Of a DNA stretch of 64,000 nt, positions 11,360 to 19,594 are shown piece by piece (the first letter of the stretch is position 1; each line of letters starts with the position of its first letter). The translations under genes were made by a program, and so were the position numbers. The stretch is taken from contig NZ_CP121261.1 in NCBI RefSeq assembly GCF_029637605.1, positions 1,488,001 through 1,552,000 of the forward strand, in the 5' to 3' direction. The notes under the pieces are model-generated. The model was given only the letters and a program-made list of their open reading frames with translations, ran no database searches and was not told the origin of the DNA. Source of the stretch: Achromobacter spanius (GTDB lineage Bacteria; Pseudomonadota; Gammaproteobacteria; Burkholderiales; Burkholderiaceae_B).

Positions 11360-12397
11360 TTATTCATCCGGGCCGACGCGCACAATGCGCTTGCCGGCGT
11401 TTTCGCCCTTGAGCAGCCCGATCAGGCCGCGCGGCGCGTTCTCAAGGCCGTCGACCACGTCTTCGCGATACTTGATGCGGCCCTGCGCAATCAGCCCTTC
11501 CATCGCTTCGCGGAATTCGCCATAGCGATGCGCGTATTCGTTGAAGATGATGAAGCCCTGCACCTTCAGCCGCTTGGTCAGGATGTTGCGCATCAACAGC
11601 GCCAAACGGTCCGGGCCATCAGGCAGGCTGGTGGCGTTGTAGGCCGAGATCAGGCCGCAGACCGGCACGCGGGCGCGCGGGTTCAGCAGCGGCAGCACGG
11701 CATCAAAGACCGCGCCGCCCACGTTCTCGAAATACACGTCAATGCCTTGCGGCACGGCGCGCGCCAGACGGCCGGGCAAGTCGGGCGACTTGTGATCCAG
11801 GCAGTCGTCAAAGCCCAGTTCGTCGACCACGTAGCGGCATTTGTCCGCGCCGCCCGCAATGCCAACCACCTTGCAGCCGTGAATTTTCGCGATCTGTCCC
11901 ACCACCGCGCCCACCGCGCCGCTGGCCGCGGCCACCACCACGGTTTCGCCGGCCTTGGGCTGGCCGATGTCCAGCAACCCCATGTAGCCCGTGAAACCGG
12001 GCATGCCCAGCACGCCCAGCGAATACGACGGATGCTGCGGCTTGGGGCCCAGGCGCAGCAAGCCGGCGCCGTCGGACAAGGCATAGTCCTGCCAGCCGGA
12101 TTGGGCCAGCACCCATTCGCCAGGTTTGTAATCAGGGTGATTGGACGCCTGCACGCGGGTCACCGTGCCGCCGACCATGGGCTGGCCGATCTGCACGGGT
12201 TCGGCGTAGGACGGCGCGTCGCTCATGCGGCCGCGCATATAGGGATCCAGAGACAGGTACACGGTGCGCAGCAGCACCTGGCCTGGGCCGGGCTGCGGGA
12301 CATCGCCCGTTTCCAGGCGGAAATCGCTATCGGAGGGCTCGCCATGCGGGCGAGCGGCAAGCACGATGCGGCGGTTGATCGACGGGGATTGCGTCAT
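11360..12397 (-). CDS. NADP-dependent medium-chain oxidoreductase (CurA/leukotriene B4 dehydrogenase type)
   Basis: A 345-residue cytoplasmic enzyme. The start at 12397 is chosen because CCAGGAGG lies upstream and MTQSPSINRRIVLAARP matches the usual start of the family; an in-frame upstream start adds 37 residues. Family marks: SLDPYMRGRM, MPGFTGYMGL, the NADPH-binding segment VVAAASGAVGAVVGQIAK, and VYFENVGG. Zinc ligands are lacking, as expected. Relatives reduce the C=C double bond of alpha,beta-unsaturated ketones. It diverges from the TetR gene and may be controlled by it through the palindrome between them. Confidence 0.8.
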   Translation of the reverse strand: MTQSPSINRRIVLAARPHGEPSDSDFRLETGDVPQPGPGQVLLRTVYLSLDPYMRGRMSDAPSYAEPVQIGQPMVGGTVTRVQASNHPDYKPGEWVLAQSGWQDYALSDGAGLLRLGPKPQHPSYSLGVLGMPGFTGYMGLLDIGQPKAGETVVVAAASGAVGAVVGQIAKIHGCKVVGIAGGADKCRYVVDELGFDDCLDHKSPDLPGRLARAVPQGIDVYFENVGGAVFDAVLPLLNPRARVPVCGLISAYNATSLPDGPDRLALLMRNILTKRLKVQGFIIFNEYAHRYGEFREAMEGLIAQGRIKYREDVVDGLENAPRGLIGLLKGENAGKRIVRVGPDE

Positions 12398-12529
12398 GAA
12401 GTCCAGCCTCCTGGGGAAGCCGCCCAGGCCTTGCAGGCAAGGCCCGGGCGGCAGATTGGGGAACCGAGCCATTACACCATCGATGCCCACCGCCCTGCGT
12501 TGCAACATTTAACGCCGGCCCTCTTTTAA

Positions 12530-12549
12530 TTAATTAAATACTTAATTAA
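12530..12549. promoter_or_regulatory. AT-only palindrome, putative TetR operator
   Basis: TTAATTAA-ATAC-TTAATTAA is a perfect 8-bp inverted repeat in an otherwise very GC-rich window. It ends ten bases before the ATG of the tetR gene, in the gap shared with the divergent oxidoreductase. Autoregulation by the adjacent TetR protein is inferred. Confidence 0.6.
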
Positions 12550-12559
12550 ACTGCCCGCC

Positions 12560-13345
12560 ATGTGCCCAACCCCTTCCGCCCCCACCCGCCGGCCCGGCCG
12601 CCCCGCGCGTGCCGCAGGCCCCGACAACGCCGCCATGCGCGCCCAACTGCTGGACATCGCCACCGGCCTGTTTGCCGCGCAGGGCGTGGCGGCCACCACC
12701 ATCGCGCAGATCGCCCAACGCGCCAACGTCACGCCGGCGATGCTGCACTACTACTTCAAAAGCCGCGACCAACTGATTGATGCCGTGGTGCTGGAACGGG
12801 TGGTGCCGGTCATTGGCTATGTTTGGGCCCCGGTACGGCTGGCCTCCGAGGCGGAGCCGGATACCGCTATTGACCCCGTCCTTAAGCCCGCCATTGACCC
12901 CGACCCTGCCCCCGACATGGACCCCGCCACGGCGGCGCGCGGTTACCTGACGGAAATTGTGAATCGCATCGTGCAGAGCGCCACGCAACGGCCGTGGCTA
13001 CCCGCGTTGTGGATGCATGAAGTGGTGAATGAAGGCGGGCAACTGCGCGAACGGGTGCTGCCCCATCTGCCCACCGACCGGCTGGCCGCCTTTGCCGGGA
13101 TGATCGGCCAGGCCCAGCATCAGGGCGCCATCACGCCCGGCGTCGAACCCAGGCTGGTGTTTCTTTCCATTCTTGGCCTGACCCTGTTGCCGCTTGCCAC
13201 GTCCAACTTGTGGCGCCGCATCTGGCAAGGCGACGCGCAGGCGCAGGCCATCGACACCCAGGCGATCGCGGCGCACGCCATCGCCATGCTGACCGGTGGT
13301 CTGTTTTCGCCGCCTGGCCCGTCTTCCGAAACCGCTCGCCCATGA
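12560..13345 (+). CDS. TetR-family regulator of the adjacent efflux operon
   Basis: A 261-residue repressor. A basic, Pro-rich N-terminus is followed by a TetR DNA-binding domain at about residues 26-75 (LLDIATGLFAAQGVAATTIA, then VTPAMLHYYFKSRDQLIDAVV). The ligand-binding domain contains an unusual insert around residues 95-122 rich in Asp, Pro and Ala (DTAIDPVLKPAIDPDPAPDM), not expected in the family. The stop overlaps the start of the HlyD gene (ATGA), so it is the first gene of a five-gene efflux operon that it probably represses. Confidence 0.8.
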   Translation: MCPTPSAPTRRPGRPARAAGPDNAAMRAQLLDIATGLFAAQGVAATTIAQIAQRANVTPAMLHYYFKSRDQLIDAVVLERVVPVIGYVWAPVRLASEAEPDTAIDPVLKPAIDPDPAPDMDPATAARGYLTEIVNRIVQSATQRPWLPALWMHEVVNEGGQLRERVLPHLPTDRLAAFAGMIGQAQHQGAITPGVEPRLVFLSILGLTLLPLATSNLWRRIWQGDAQAQAIDTQAIAAHAIAMLTGGLFSPPGPSSETARP

Positions 13346-14385
13346 GGATGCCCACCATGAGGATTTCCACCATGAGGACGCCGACTCTGTGGTTGCCCAC
13401 CCTAAAGATGCCGACCATGCGCACCCGCCCTGCCCTGCTTCGATTCCTGCCCGGCCTGCCGGTGTTGACCTTGCTGTTGGCCGGCTGCGGTCAGGACAGC
13501 ACGCCGTTCTACCAGGGCTACGTGGAGGGCGACTACGTGTATGTGGCCTCGTCCGAAGCCGGCCGCCTGGATGCGCTGGCCGTCAAGCGCGGGCAGCAGG
13601 TCAGCGTCGACGCGCCGCTGTTTACGCTGGAGGCCACACGCGAACGCGCTGCCCGCGATGAGGCCAACGCGCAGTTGGCGGCGGCCACCGCGCAGTTGGA
13701 AGACATCGCCACCGGCAAGCGGCCGGCGGAAATCGACGTCAGCCGCGCGCAACTGGCGCAAGCCGAGGCCGCCAGCCGCCGCTCGGCCGCGCAACTGCAA
13801 CGCGACACGGCGCAGTTCCGCATCGGCGGCATTGCCCGCGCGCAGTTGGACGACAGCCGTGAACAGGCGCAGTCGGACGCCGCCCGCGTGCGCGAACTGC
13901 GCGCGCAACTGGAAGTGGCCAACCTGCCCGGCCGCGACGACCAGCGCCGCGCGCAGACCGCGCAAGTTACGGCCGCGCGCGCCGCGCTGGCGCAGGCGGA
14001 ATGGACCTTGGCGCAAAAGCAGTTGGGCGCGCCGGCCGCGGGCCAAGTGTTCGACACGATGTACCGCGTGGGCGAATGGGTCCCCGCGGGCAGCCCCGTG
14101 GTCAGCCTGCTGCCACCCGGCAATGTGAAGGTGCGCTTCTTCGTGCCCGAAACCGTGGTCGGTACGCTAAAGAGCGGCCAAACCGCCACGCTGCGCTGCG
14201 ACGGCTGCGGCGACCCCATCCCCGTGCATATCGACTACGTGTCTGACCAGGCCGAATACACCCCACCCGTCATCTACAGCCGCGAAAGCCGCAGCAAACT
14301 GGTCTACATGGTGGAAGCGCGCCCCGCGCCGGACGCCGCGGCGCGGCTGCATCCTGGGCAACCGGTCGAGGCAACGCTGCAATGA
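13342..14385 (+). CDS. HlyD-type periplasmic adaptor lipoprotein of an ABC efflux system
   Basis: A membrane-fusion protein linking the inner-membrane ABC transporter to the outer-membrane channel. A lipobox (LLLAGC) follows a hydrophobic stretch starting MRTRPALLRFLPGLP, giving a 24-residue signal if translation begins at the ATG at 13417. The start given here is the first in-frame ATG, which overlaps the tetR stop. Between the two, ATGs at 13348, 13357, 13372 and 13408 are also in frame. The middle is Ala/Gln/Arg-rich alpha-hairpin coiled coil (about residues 90-210 of the long form), followed by the lipoyl and beta-barrel domains (GQVFDTMYRVGEWVPAGSPV). It resembles YbhG/YhiI-type adaptors. 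Confidence 0.8.
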   Translation: MRMPTMRISTMRTPTLWLPTLKMPTMRTRPALLRFLPGLPVLTLLLAGCGQDSTPFYQGYVEGDYVYVASSEAGRLDALAVKRGQQVSVDAPLFTLEATRERAARDEANAQLAAATAQLEDIATGKRPAEIDVSRAQLAQAEAASRRSAAQLQRDTAQFRIGGIARAQLDDSREQAQSDAARVRELRAQLEVANLPGRDDQRRAQTAQVTAARAALAQAEWTLAQKQLGAPAAGQVFDTMYRVGEWVPAGSPVVSLLPPGNVKVRFFVPETVVGTLKSGQTATLRCDGCGDPIPVHIDYVSDQAEYTPPVIYSRESRSKLVYMVEARPAPDAAARLHPGQPVEATLQ

Positions 14386-15359
14386 ACGCGCCCGCCACTC
14401 CAGATGCGCAAGACGGCGCGCCCGCCCCCGGCAAGGCTGTCATTGACGTGCGCGGCCTGAACAAGCGCTTTGGCGACAAGCATGTGGTGAACGACGTATC
14501 GCTGCGTGTTCAAGAAGGCGAGATCTTCGGCTTTCTTGGCCCCAACGGCAGCGGCAAGACCACCTGCATCCGCTTGATGTGCGGCCTGCTGACGCCGGAT
14601 TCCGGCAGCGGCACCTGCCTGGGCTACGACATCGTTCAAGACAGCGCCCAGATCAAGCGCCATGTGGGCTACATGACGCAGAAGTTCTCGTACTGGGATG
14701 ACCTGACCATCCGCGAAAACCTGGACTTTGTGGCGCGCATGTATGGCATGCCGCAACGCAAGCAGACCGTGGACCGCGCGCTGGAAGACCTGGGGCTGCA
14801 TACCCGCGCCAACCAGTTGACGGGGTCGCTGTCGGGCGGCTGGAAGCAGCGGATGGCGCTGGCCGCCTGCCTGCTGCACGAACCGCGCCTGCTGCTGCTG
14901 GACGAACCCACGGCGGGCGTGGACCCGACCGCGCGGCGCGACTTCTGGGAACAACTGCATGAGCTGGCCGCGCGCGGCATCTCGGTGCTGGTCAGCACGC
15001 ACTACATGGACGAAGCCGAACGCTGCCACAAGCTGGCGTACATCTCGTACGGCAAGCTGCTGACGCAAGGCACGGCCGAACAGGTGATTGCCGAACAGCG
15101 TTTGTCCACCTTTGCCATTCACGGCCACAACCTGGTGCCGCTGGGCCAGCGCCTGCGCAGCGCGCCGGGCGTGGACCAGACCGTGGCGTTCGGGTCGGCG
15201 CTGCATGTCAGCGGCCGGGACGCGGATCTGCTGGAGCGCACCTTGCGCGAGGCCATAAGCGGCCAGGACCTGCGCCTGGAACGCATCGACACCAGCCTGG
15301 AAGACGTGTTCATCTACCTGATGAACCGGTCCACCGACAACTTCGCGAGCCCCCCATGA
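14382..15359 (+). CDS. ABC transporter ATP-binding protein (drug/polyketide-type exporter)
   Basis: A 325-residue ATPase of the YbhF/DrrA class that would power export by the following ABC-2 permease. Walker A is GPNGSGKTT (around residue 51), the signature LSGGWKQRMALAACLL, Walker B LLLLDEPTAGVDPTARRDFW, and the H-loop VSTHYMDEAERC. The start overlaps the adaptor gene by four bases and the stop overlaps the permease gene by four bases. It has a single nucleotide-binding domain, unlike the fused double ATPase of E. coli YbhF, so a homodimer is expected. Confidence 0.85.
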   Translation: MNAPATPDAQDGAPAPGKAVIDVRGLNKRFGDKHVVNDVSLRVQEGEIFGFLGPNGSGKTTCIRLMCGLLTPDSGSGTCLGYDIVQDSAQIKRHVGYMTQKFSYWDDLTIRENLDFVARMYGMPQRKQTVDRALEDLGLHTRANQLTGSLSGGWKQRMALAACLLHEPRLLLLDEPTAGVDPTARRDFWEQLHELAARGISVLVSTHYMDEAERCHKLAYISYGKLLTQGTAEQVIAEQRLSTFAIHGHNLVPLGQRLRSAPGVDQTVAFGSALHVSGRDADLLERTLREAISGQDLRLERIDTSLEDVFIYLMNRSTDNFASPP

Positions 15360-16501
15360 TGCGCGCCATGCAAGGCTTTTCCTGGGCGCGCTGGTGGAGC
15401 ATGGTGCTGAAGGAATTTCTGCAACTGCGCCGCGACCGCATCACCTTCGGCATGATCGTGGGCCTGCCCATCATGCAGTTGGCGCTGTTTGGCTATGCCA
15501 TCAACACCGACCCCAAGCAGATGCCCACGGCGGTCATCACGGCCGACCACAGCCCCTTCACACGCAGCTTCATCGCGGCGATGAAGTCGTCCGACTACTT
15601 CCACATCACCGAAGAGCTGGACAACGAAGAAGCCGGCCGCGCCGCGCTGGCACAAGGGCGCGTGCTGTTCGTGGTGACCATTCCGCCGGACTTTTCGCGC
15701 CGGCTGTTGCGCGGCGAACGCCCCGCCCTGCTGATCGAGGCGGACGCCACCGACCCCATGGCCACCGGCATGGCGATCGGCGCGGCCACGCAGCTGACGC
15801 AGGCCGTGGCGCAAAAAGACCTGACCGGGCCGCTGGCGGGCTTGGCGGGCGGGCAGCCGCCTTTCGACGTGCGCGTGCACCAGCTCTACAACGAAGAGCA
15901 GATCTCGCAATACAACACGGTGCCCGGCCTGATGGGCGTGATATTGACAATGACCTTGGTGATGATGACGGGCCTGGCCATGACGCGCGAACGCGAGCGG
16001 GGCACGATGGAAAACCTGCTGTCGATGCCGGTGCGCCCGCTGGAGGTCATGACCGGCAAGATCGTGCCCTACATCGCCATCGGGCTGATCCAGGCCACCA
16101 TCATCCTGCTGGCCGCGCATTTCGTCTTCCATGTGCCGATCCTCGGCAGCCTGTTGTCCGTGTACCTGGCGGCGCTGCTGTTCGTGGCGGCGAACCTGAC
16201 GGTGGGCATCACGCTGTCGTCGCTGGCGCAGAACCAGTTGCAGGCCATGCAGCTGACCATGTTTTATTTCCTGCCCAACATGCTGCTGTCCGGGTTCATG
16301 TTCCCGTTCCAGGGCATGCCGATGTGGGCGCAGTACCTGGGCAACCTGCTGCCGCTGACGCACTTCAACCGGCTGATTCGCGGCATCCTGCTCAAAGGCA
16401 ACGGCTGGTGGGACCTGTGGCCCAGCATCTGGCCGCTGATGCTGTTCACCGCGGTCGTCATGACCGCCGCCGTGAAGTTCTACCGCCGAACCCTGGATTG
16501 A
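15356..16501 (+). CDS. ABC-2 type permease of the efflux system
   Basis: A 381-residue inner-membrane protein of the YbhS/YhhJ family. An N-terminal helix (residues about 23-45) is followed by a large periplasmic domain (to about 185), then five helices including VILTMTLVMMTGLAMTRERE and PYIAIGLIQATIILLAAHFV. The ABC-2 signature block RERERGTMENLLSMPVRPLE is present. Only one permease gene is present where E. coli ybhFSR has two, so a homodimer is likely. Genes on both sides are coupled or closely spaced. Confidence 0.85.
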   Translation: MMRAMQGFSWARWWSMVLKEFLQLRRDRITFGMIVGLPIMQLALFGYAINTDPKQMPTAVITADHSPFTRSFIAAMKSSDYFHITEELDNEEAGRAALAQGRVLFVVTIPPDFSRRLLRGERPALLIEADATDPMATGMAIGAATQLTQAVAQKDLTGPLAGLAGGQPPFDVRVHQLYNEEQISQYNTVPGLMGVILTMTLVMMTGLAMTRERERGTMENLLSMPVRPLEVMTGKIVPYIAIGLIQATIILLAAHFVFHVPILGSLLSVYLAALLFVAANLTVGITLSSLAQNQLQAMQLTMFYFLPNMLLSGFMFPFQGMPMWAQYLGNLLPLTHFNRLIRGILLKGNGWWDLWPSIWPLMLFTAVVMTAAVKFYRRTLD

Positions 16502-16507
16502 CGCGCC

Positions 16508-18025
16508 ATGCCACGCTCTGCCTTATCGCCTATTTTTTCTTGCGCCGCAATGCTGGCGATCGGCCTGCCAGCCCTGATCACGGGCTGCGCGGTCGGGCCC
16601 GACTTCAAGGCACCCCCAGCGCCAGACGCCACGTCCTACACGGCGCACGACGACGACGCCATGCCCCCTGGCGCGCAGCGCTTGCAAGCCGGCGTCGACA
16701 TTCCCGCGCAATGGTGGCGGCTGTTCCAGTCCGACGCGCTGGATCAACCGGTCCGCCAGGCGCTGGAAGCCAGCCCTACGCTTGCCCAGGCGCGCGCCAA
16801 GCTGCGCCAGGCCAGCGAAGACCTGAACGCCGAAGCGGGCGGCCGCCTGTTGCCGTCGGTGGACCTCGATCTGTCCGCCAAGCGGCAGAAGGTGGATCCC
16901 TCCGCCTACGGCGTGCCGGTAGCGGAATTGCCGCCGCCGTTCACGCTCTACAACGCCTCGATCAATGTGTCCTACACGCTGGACGTGTTCGGCGGCAACC
17001 GACGGGCGCTGGAAGGCATGGCGGCGCAGGTGGACTATCAGGCGCACGAATTGCAGGCAGCGCGCATGTCGCTGGCCGCCAATGTGGTCACGGCGTCCAT
17101 CCGCCAGGCCGACCTGTCTGAACGGCTGGCCGCCACCCGCGACCTGCTGGCCACGCAAGTGCGCCAGCAAGACATCATGCGGCAACGCGTGGCGGCGGGC
17201 GGCATTGCAGAGGCCGACCTGAGCAACCAGGAACTGCTGGTGGCCCAGACCCGCGCCACGCTGCCACCGCTGGAAAAGCAGTTGTCGGAAACCACGCATC
17301 AGTTGGCGGTGTACCTTGGCCTGCCGCCCGCCGCGCTGCGCACGCCGCCCCTGCGCCTGGCCGACCTGCATCTGCCCGCCGACATTCCCACCGGTGTACC
17401 GTCCGCGCTGACGCGCCAGCGCCCCGACATCCTGGCCGCCGAGGCGCTGTGGCGCCAGGCATCCGCCGACGTGGGCGTGGCCACCGCCAACCAGTACCCG
17501 CAGTTCACGCTCACGGCCAGTTTTGGCTCGCAGCGCACGCGCGCGGGCGACTTGTCCGACGGTGTAAACGTGTGGAGCTTGGGACTGGGGCTGGTGCAAC
17601 CGCTGTTTCATGGCGGCGAGCTACGCGCGCGCAAGCGTTCCGCCGAAGCGGCCTACGAGGCTGCGGCGGCCGCCTACCAGCAAACGGTGCTGGACGGATT
17701 CCGCCAGGTTGCCGACGCCCTGCGCGCGGTACAAACCGATGCCGACAGCTACGCCGCCTATGACGACGCCTGGCGCCGCGCCAAGGACGCCGAACGCATC
17801 GCGCAGGGCCGTTACCAGGCAGGCGGCATCAGCCACCAAAGCCTGCTGGACAGCCAACGGCAGCTATTGCAGACGCGGATTGCGCGCACCGAGGCGGATG
17901 CGGCCCGCTACGGCGACACCGCGGCGTTGTTGCAAGCCCTGGGCGGCGGCTGGTGGAACGAGCCCGCAGCCCCGCCGGCGGCAACGCAATCCAGCGTGTC
18001 TGCCCCCCTGACCGCGAGGCCCTGA
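16508..18025 (+). CDS. NodT-family outer-membrane efflux lipoprotein
   Basis: A 505-residue TolC-like channel protein, last gene of the efflux operon, six bases after the permease stop. The signal ends in a lipobox (LITGC, Cys near residue 27) followed by AVGPDFKAPPAP, the hallmark NodT start. Two OEP repeats are visible, with long amphipathic helices rich in Ala/Gln/Arg and the TLDVFGGNRRALEG and RPDILAAEALWRQASADVGVA blocks. It would complete an inner-membrane to outer-membrane conduit with the adaptor and the ABC exporter. The exported compound is unknown. Confidence 0.85.
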   Translation: MPRSALSPIFSCAAMLAIGLPALITGCAVGPDFKAPPAPDATSYTAHDDDAMPPGAQRLQAGVDIPAQWWRLFQSDALDQPVRQALEASPTLAQARAKLRQASEDLNAEAGGRLLPSVDLDLSAKRQKVDPSAYGVPVAELPPPFTLYNASINVSYTLDVFGGNRRALEGMAAQVDYQAHELQAARMSLAANVVTASIRQADLSERLAATRDLLATQVRQQDIMRQRVAAGGIAEADLSNQELLVAQTRATLPPLEKQLSETTHQLAVYLGLPPAALRTPPLRLADLHLPADIPTGVPSALTRQRPDILAAEALWRQASADVGVATANQYPQFTLTASFGSQRTRAGDLSDGVNVWSLGLGLVQPLFHGGELRARKRSAEAAYEAAAAAYQQTVLDGFRQVADALRAVQTDADSYAAYDDAWRRAKDAERIAQGRYQAGGISHQSLLDSQRQLLQTRIARTEADAARYGDTAALLQALGGGWWNEPAAPPAATQSSVSAPLTARP

Positions 18026-18235
18026 CGGGACCCGGCGTTCAACCGCGTGTCAGGGTTGACGCCGCGGCCGGCGAATTCAAACATTGTTCGGTTACCACCC
18101 GAAAATTCACGGCGATAGGCCGCCTGCAATCATGTCTGAGAATTCGGGTACGAAAGTGTCGTTGAGCGGGGTAAGGGAAACCGCCGATTCGTAGCATCAT
18201 GCAAGCGCTCAAGCTGCAAAGATCACTACGATTTC

Positions 18236-18964
18236 ATGAATGACCTACTAGACCTGATCGTCTTCTCACCCGATCCCGACCAACGCGTGCGCCGCAGCGA
18301 CGCACTGGCCGAGATGGGATTCTCGCCACGCCGGTGCGAGGACTCCAATGGCCTGTTCCGCCTGTTCCAGGCGCGCCGCACGCCATTGCTTGTGATGGAG
18401 GCCGAACTAACGGATCTCTGCATGGCCGTCGCAGGTCTGCGCGCCATGGACACCACCGCGGGCATCATCGCCGTGTCCAACTTTGATTCGCCCGAAAACC
18501 GCATCCTGGGCCTGCATTGCGGCGCCGACGCCTGCTTTCAGCATGACGTGGCCACCGCGGAAATCGCCGCCGCCTTGCAAGCCCTGGTACGCCGCGTGCC
18601 CGCCACGGGCCGCCGTCCCGCCATGCCCGAGCCCGATCCACGTGCCGCCACCCTGCCACCGGCAGCGGAAGCCACGGGCAAATGGCAGTTCCACGACGCC
18701 GCCTGGACCTTGGTCAGCCCGCAAGGTACGCGCGTGTCGCTGACGTTGGCCGAACGCGAATTCCTGCTGAAGCTGACCACTTCGGCCGACAAGCGCCTGC
18801 CGCGCGGCGATGCGTCCGGCTCCGACGCGCAGATCGGCCGGGAATCGGTCCGCCGCAACGATGTCGTGGTCAGCCGGCTACGACGCAAGGCGCAGGACCT
18901 GAACGTGGAGTTGCCGATCCGCACCGTCTGGGGTTGGGGCTACGCCTTCACTGGCGACATCTGA
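18236..18964 (+). CDS. Atypical response regulator with winged-helix output domain
   Basis: A 242-residue protein with a receiver-like N-terminus (residues 5-118) and an OmpR-type winged helix (about 155-240, ending IRTVWGWGYAFTG). The receiver looks non-canonical: the phosphoacceptor strand reads LLVMEAEL, with Glu55 where Asp is expected, and the conserved Lys region reads ADACFQHDV. Phosphorylation by a histidine kinase is therefore doubtful, and no kinase gene is adjacent. It is monocistronic, with a 210-base upstream gap in which I see no clear promoter. Output function is inferred as DNA binding. Confidence 0.7.
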   Translation: MNDLLDLIVFSPDPDQRVRRSDALAEMGFSPRRCEDSNGLFRLFQARRTPLLVMEAELTDLCMAVAGLRAMDTTAGIIAVSNFDSPENRILGLHCGADACFQHDVATAEIAAALQALVRRVPATGRRPAMPEPDPRAATLPPAAEATGKWQFHDAAWTLVSPQGTRVSLTLAEREFLLKLTTSADKRLPRGDASGSDAQIGRESVRRNDVVVSRLRRKAQDLNVELPIRTVWGWGYAFTGDI

Positions 18965-19079
18965 CGGCGGCTGGCGGGCGTATCATGCGTAGCGGGACCG
19001 ACGTCAGCCATCCGACAGCCACGTCCGGCCCCCGTTTGTTCGCATCCCCCTCCTTGGTTTCTACGCTGCCGCCACCGAT

Positions 19080-19562
19080 ATGAAAGTCTTCGAACGCCTG
19101 CAAGCGCTGCTTGCCCAGCACCACGCGCGCCACCGCCTGATCAACCATCCCGCCGCCGGCCGTTCGGTGGAAGTGGCCGCCATCCGTGGCACCGAAGTCA
19201 GCCAGGGCGCCAAGGCACTGGTTTGCCGCGTGAAGATCTCGTCGAACGTGCGCAAGCACGTGCTGGCCGTTTTCCCCGCCGACAAGCAGGCCGACCTGGA
19301 CGCCATCGCGCGCGCCGCGGGCGGCAAGAAGGCGTCGCTAGCCTCACAGGAACTGGCGCGCGAACTGACCGGCTGCGAAATCGGCGCCATCCCGCCGTTC
19401 TCTTTCAACCCCGACCTGCACCTGCTGGTGGACCCCAGCCTGCGCACGCGCCACGATGAAATCGTGTTCAACGCGGGGCGGCTGGATGCGTCCATCCTGC
19501 TGAACACGGAAGACTATTTCCGGCTGGCGGCGCCCGATGAAGCGCCGCTGATCAAGGCCTGA
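19080..19562 (+). CDS. YbaK/aminoacyl-tRNA editing-domain protein
   Basis: A 160-residue single-domain protein resembling the YbaK/ProX editing domain, which hydrolyses mischarged aminoacyl-tRNAs in trans. Visible: a central KALVCRVKI strand carrying the usual Lys, an AVFPADKQADLDAIARA segment, and the C-terminal RHDEIVFNAGRLDASILLNTEDY block typical of this fold. The start ATG follows ACCGAT with no obvious ribosome site. It is followed 32 bases later by the FUSC gene. The particular amino acid specificity cannot be told. Confidence 0.75.
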   Translation: MKVFERLQALLAQHHARHRLINHPAAGRSVEVAAIRGTEVSQGAKALVCRVKISSNVRKHVLAVFPADKQADLDAIARAAGGKKASLASQELARELTGCEIGAIPPFSFNPDLHLLVDPSLRTRHDEIVFNAGRLDASILLNTEDYFRLAAPDEAPLIKA

Positions 19563-19594
19563 CCCCACCCCGCCGCCCCAGCACCCCTGCCACC

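Noticed and set aside
15394..17121. Plus-strand frame of 575 codons crossing the ABC permease and NodT genes
   Set aside because: It crosses two well-supported genes in another frame and has only low-complexity Arg/Gly/Ala composition.
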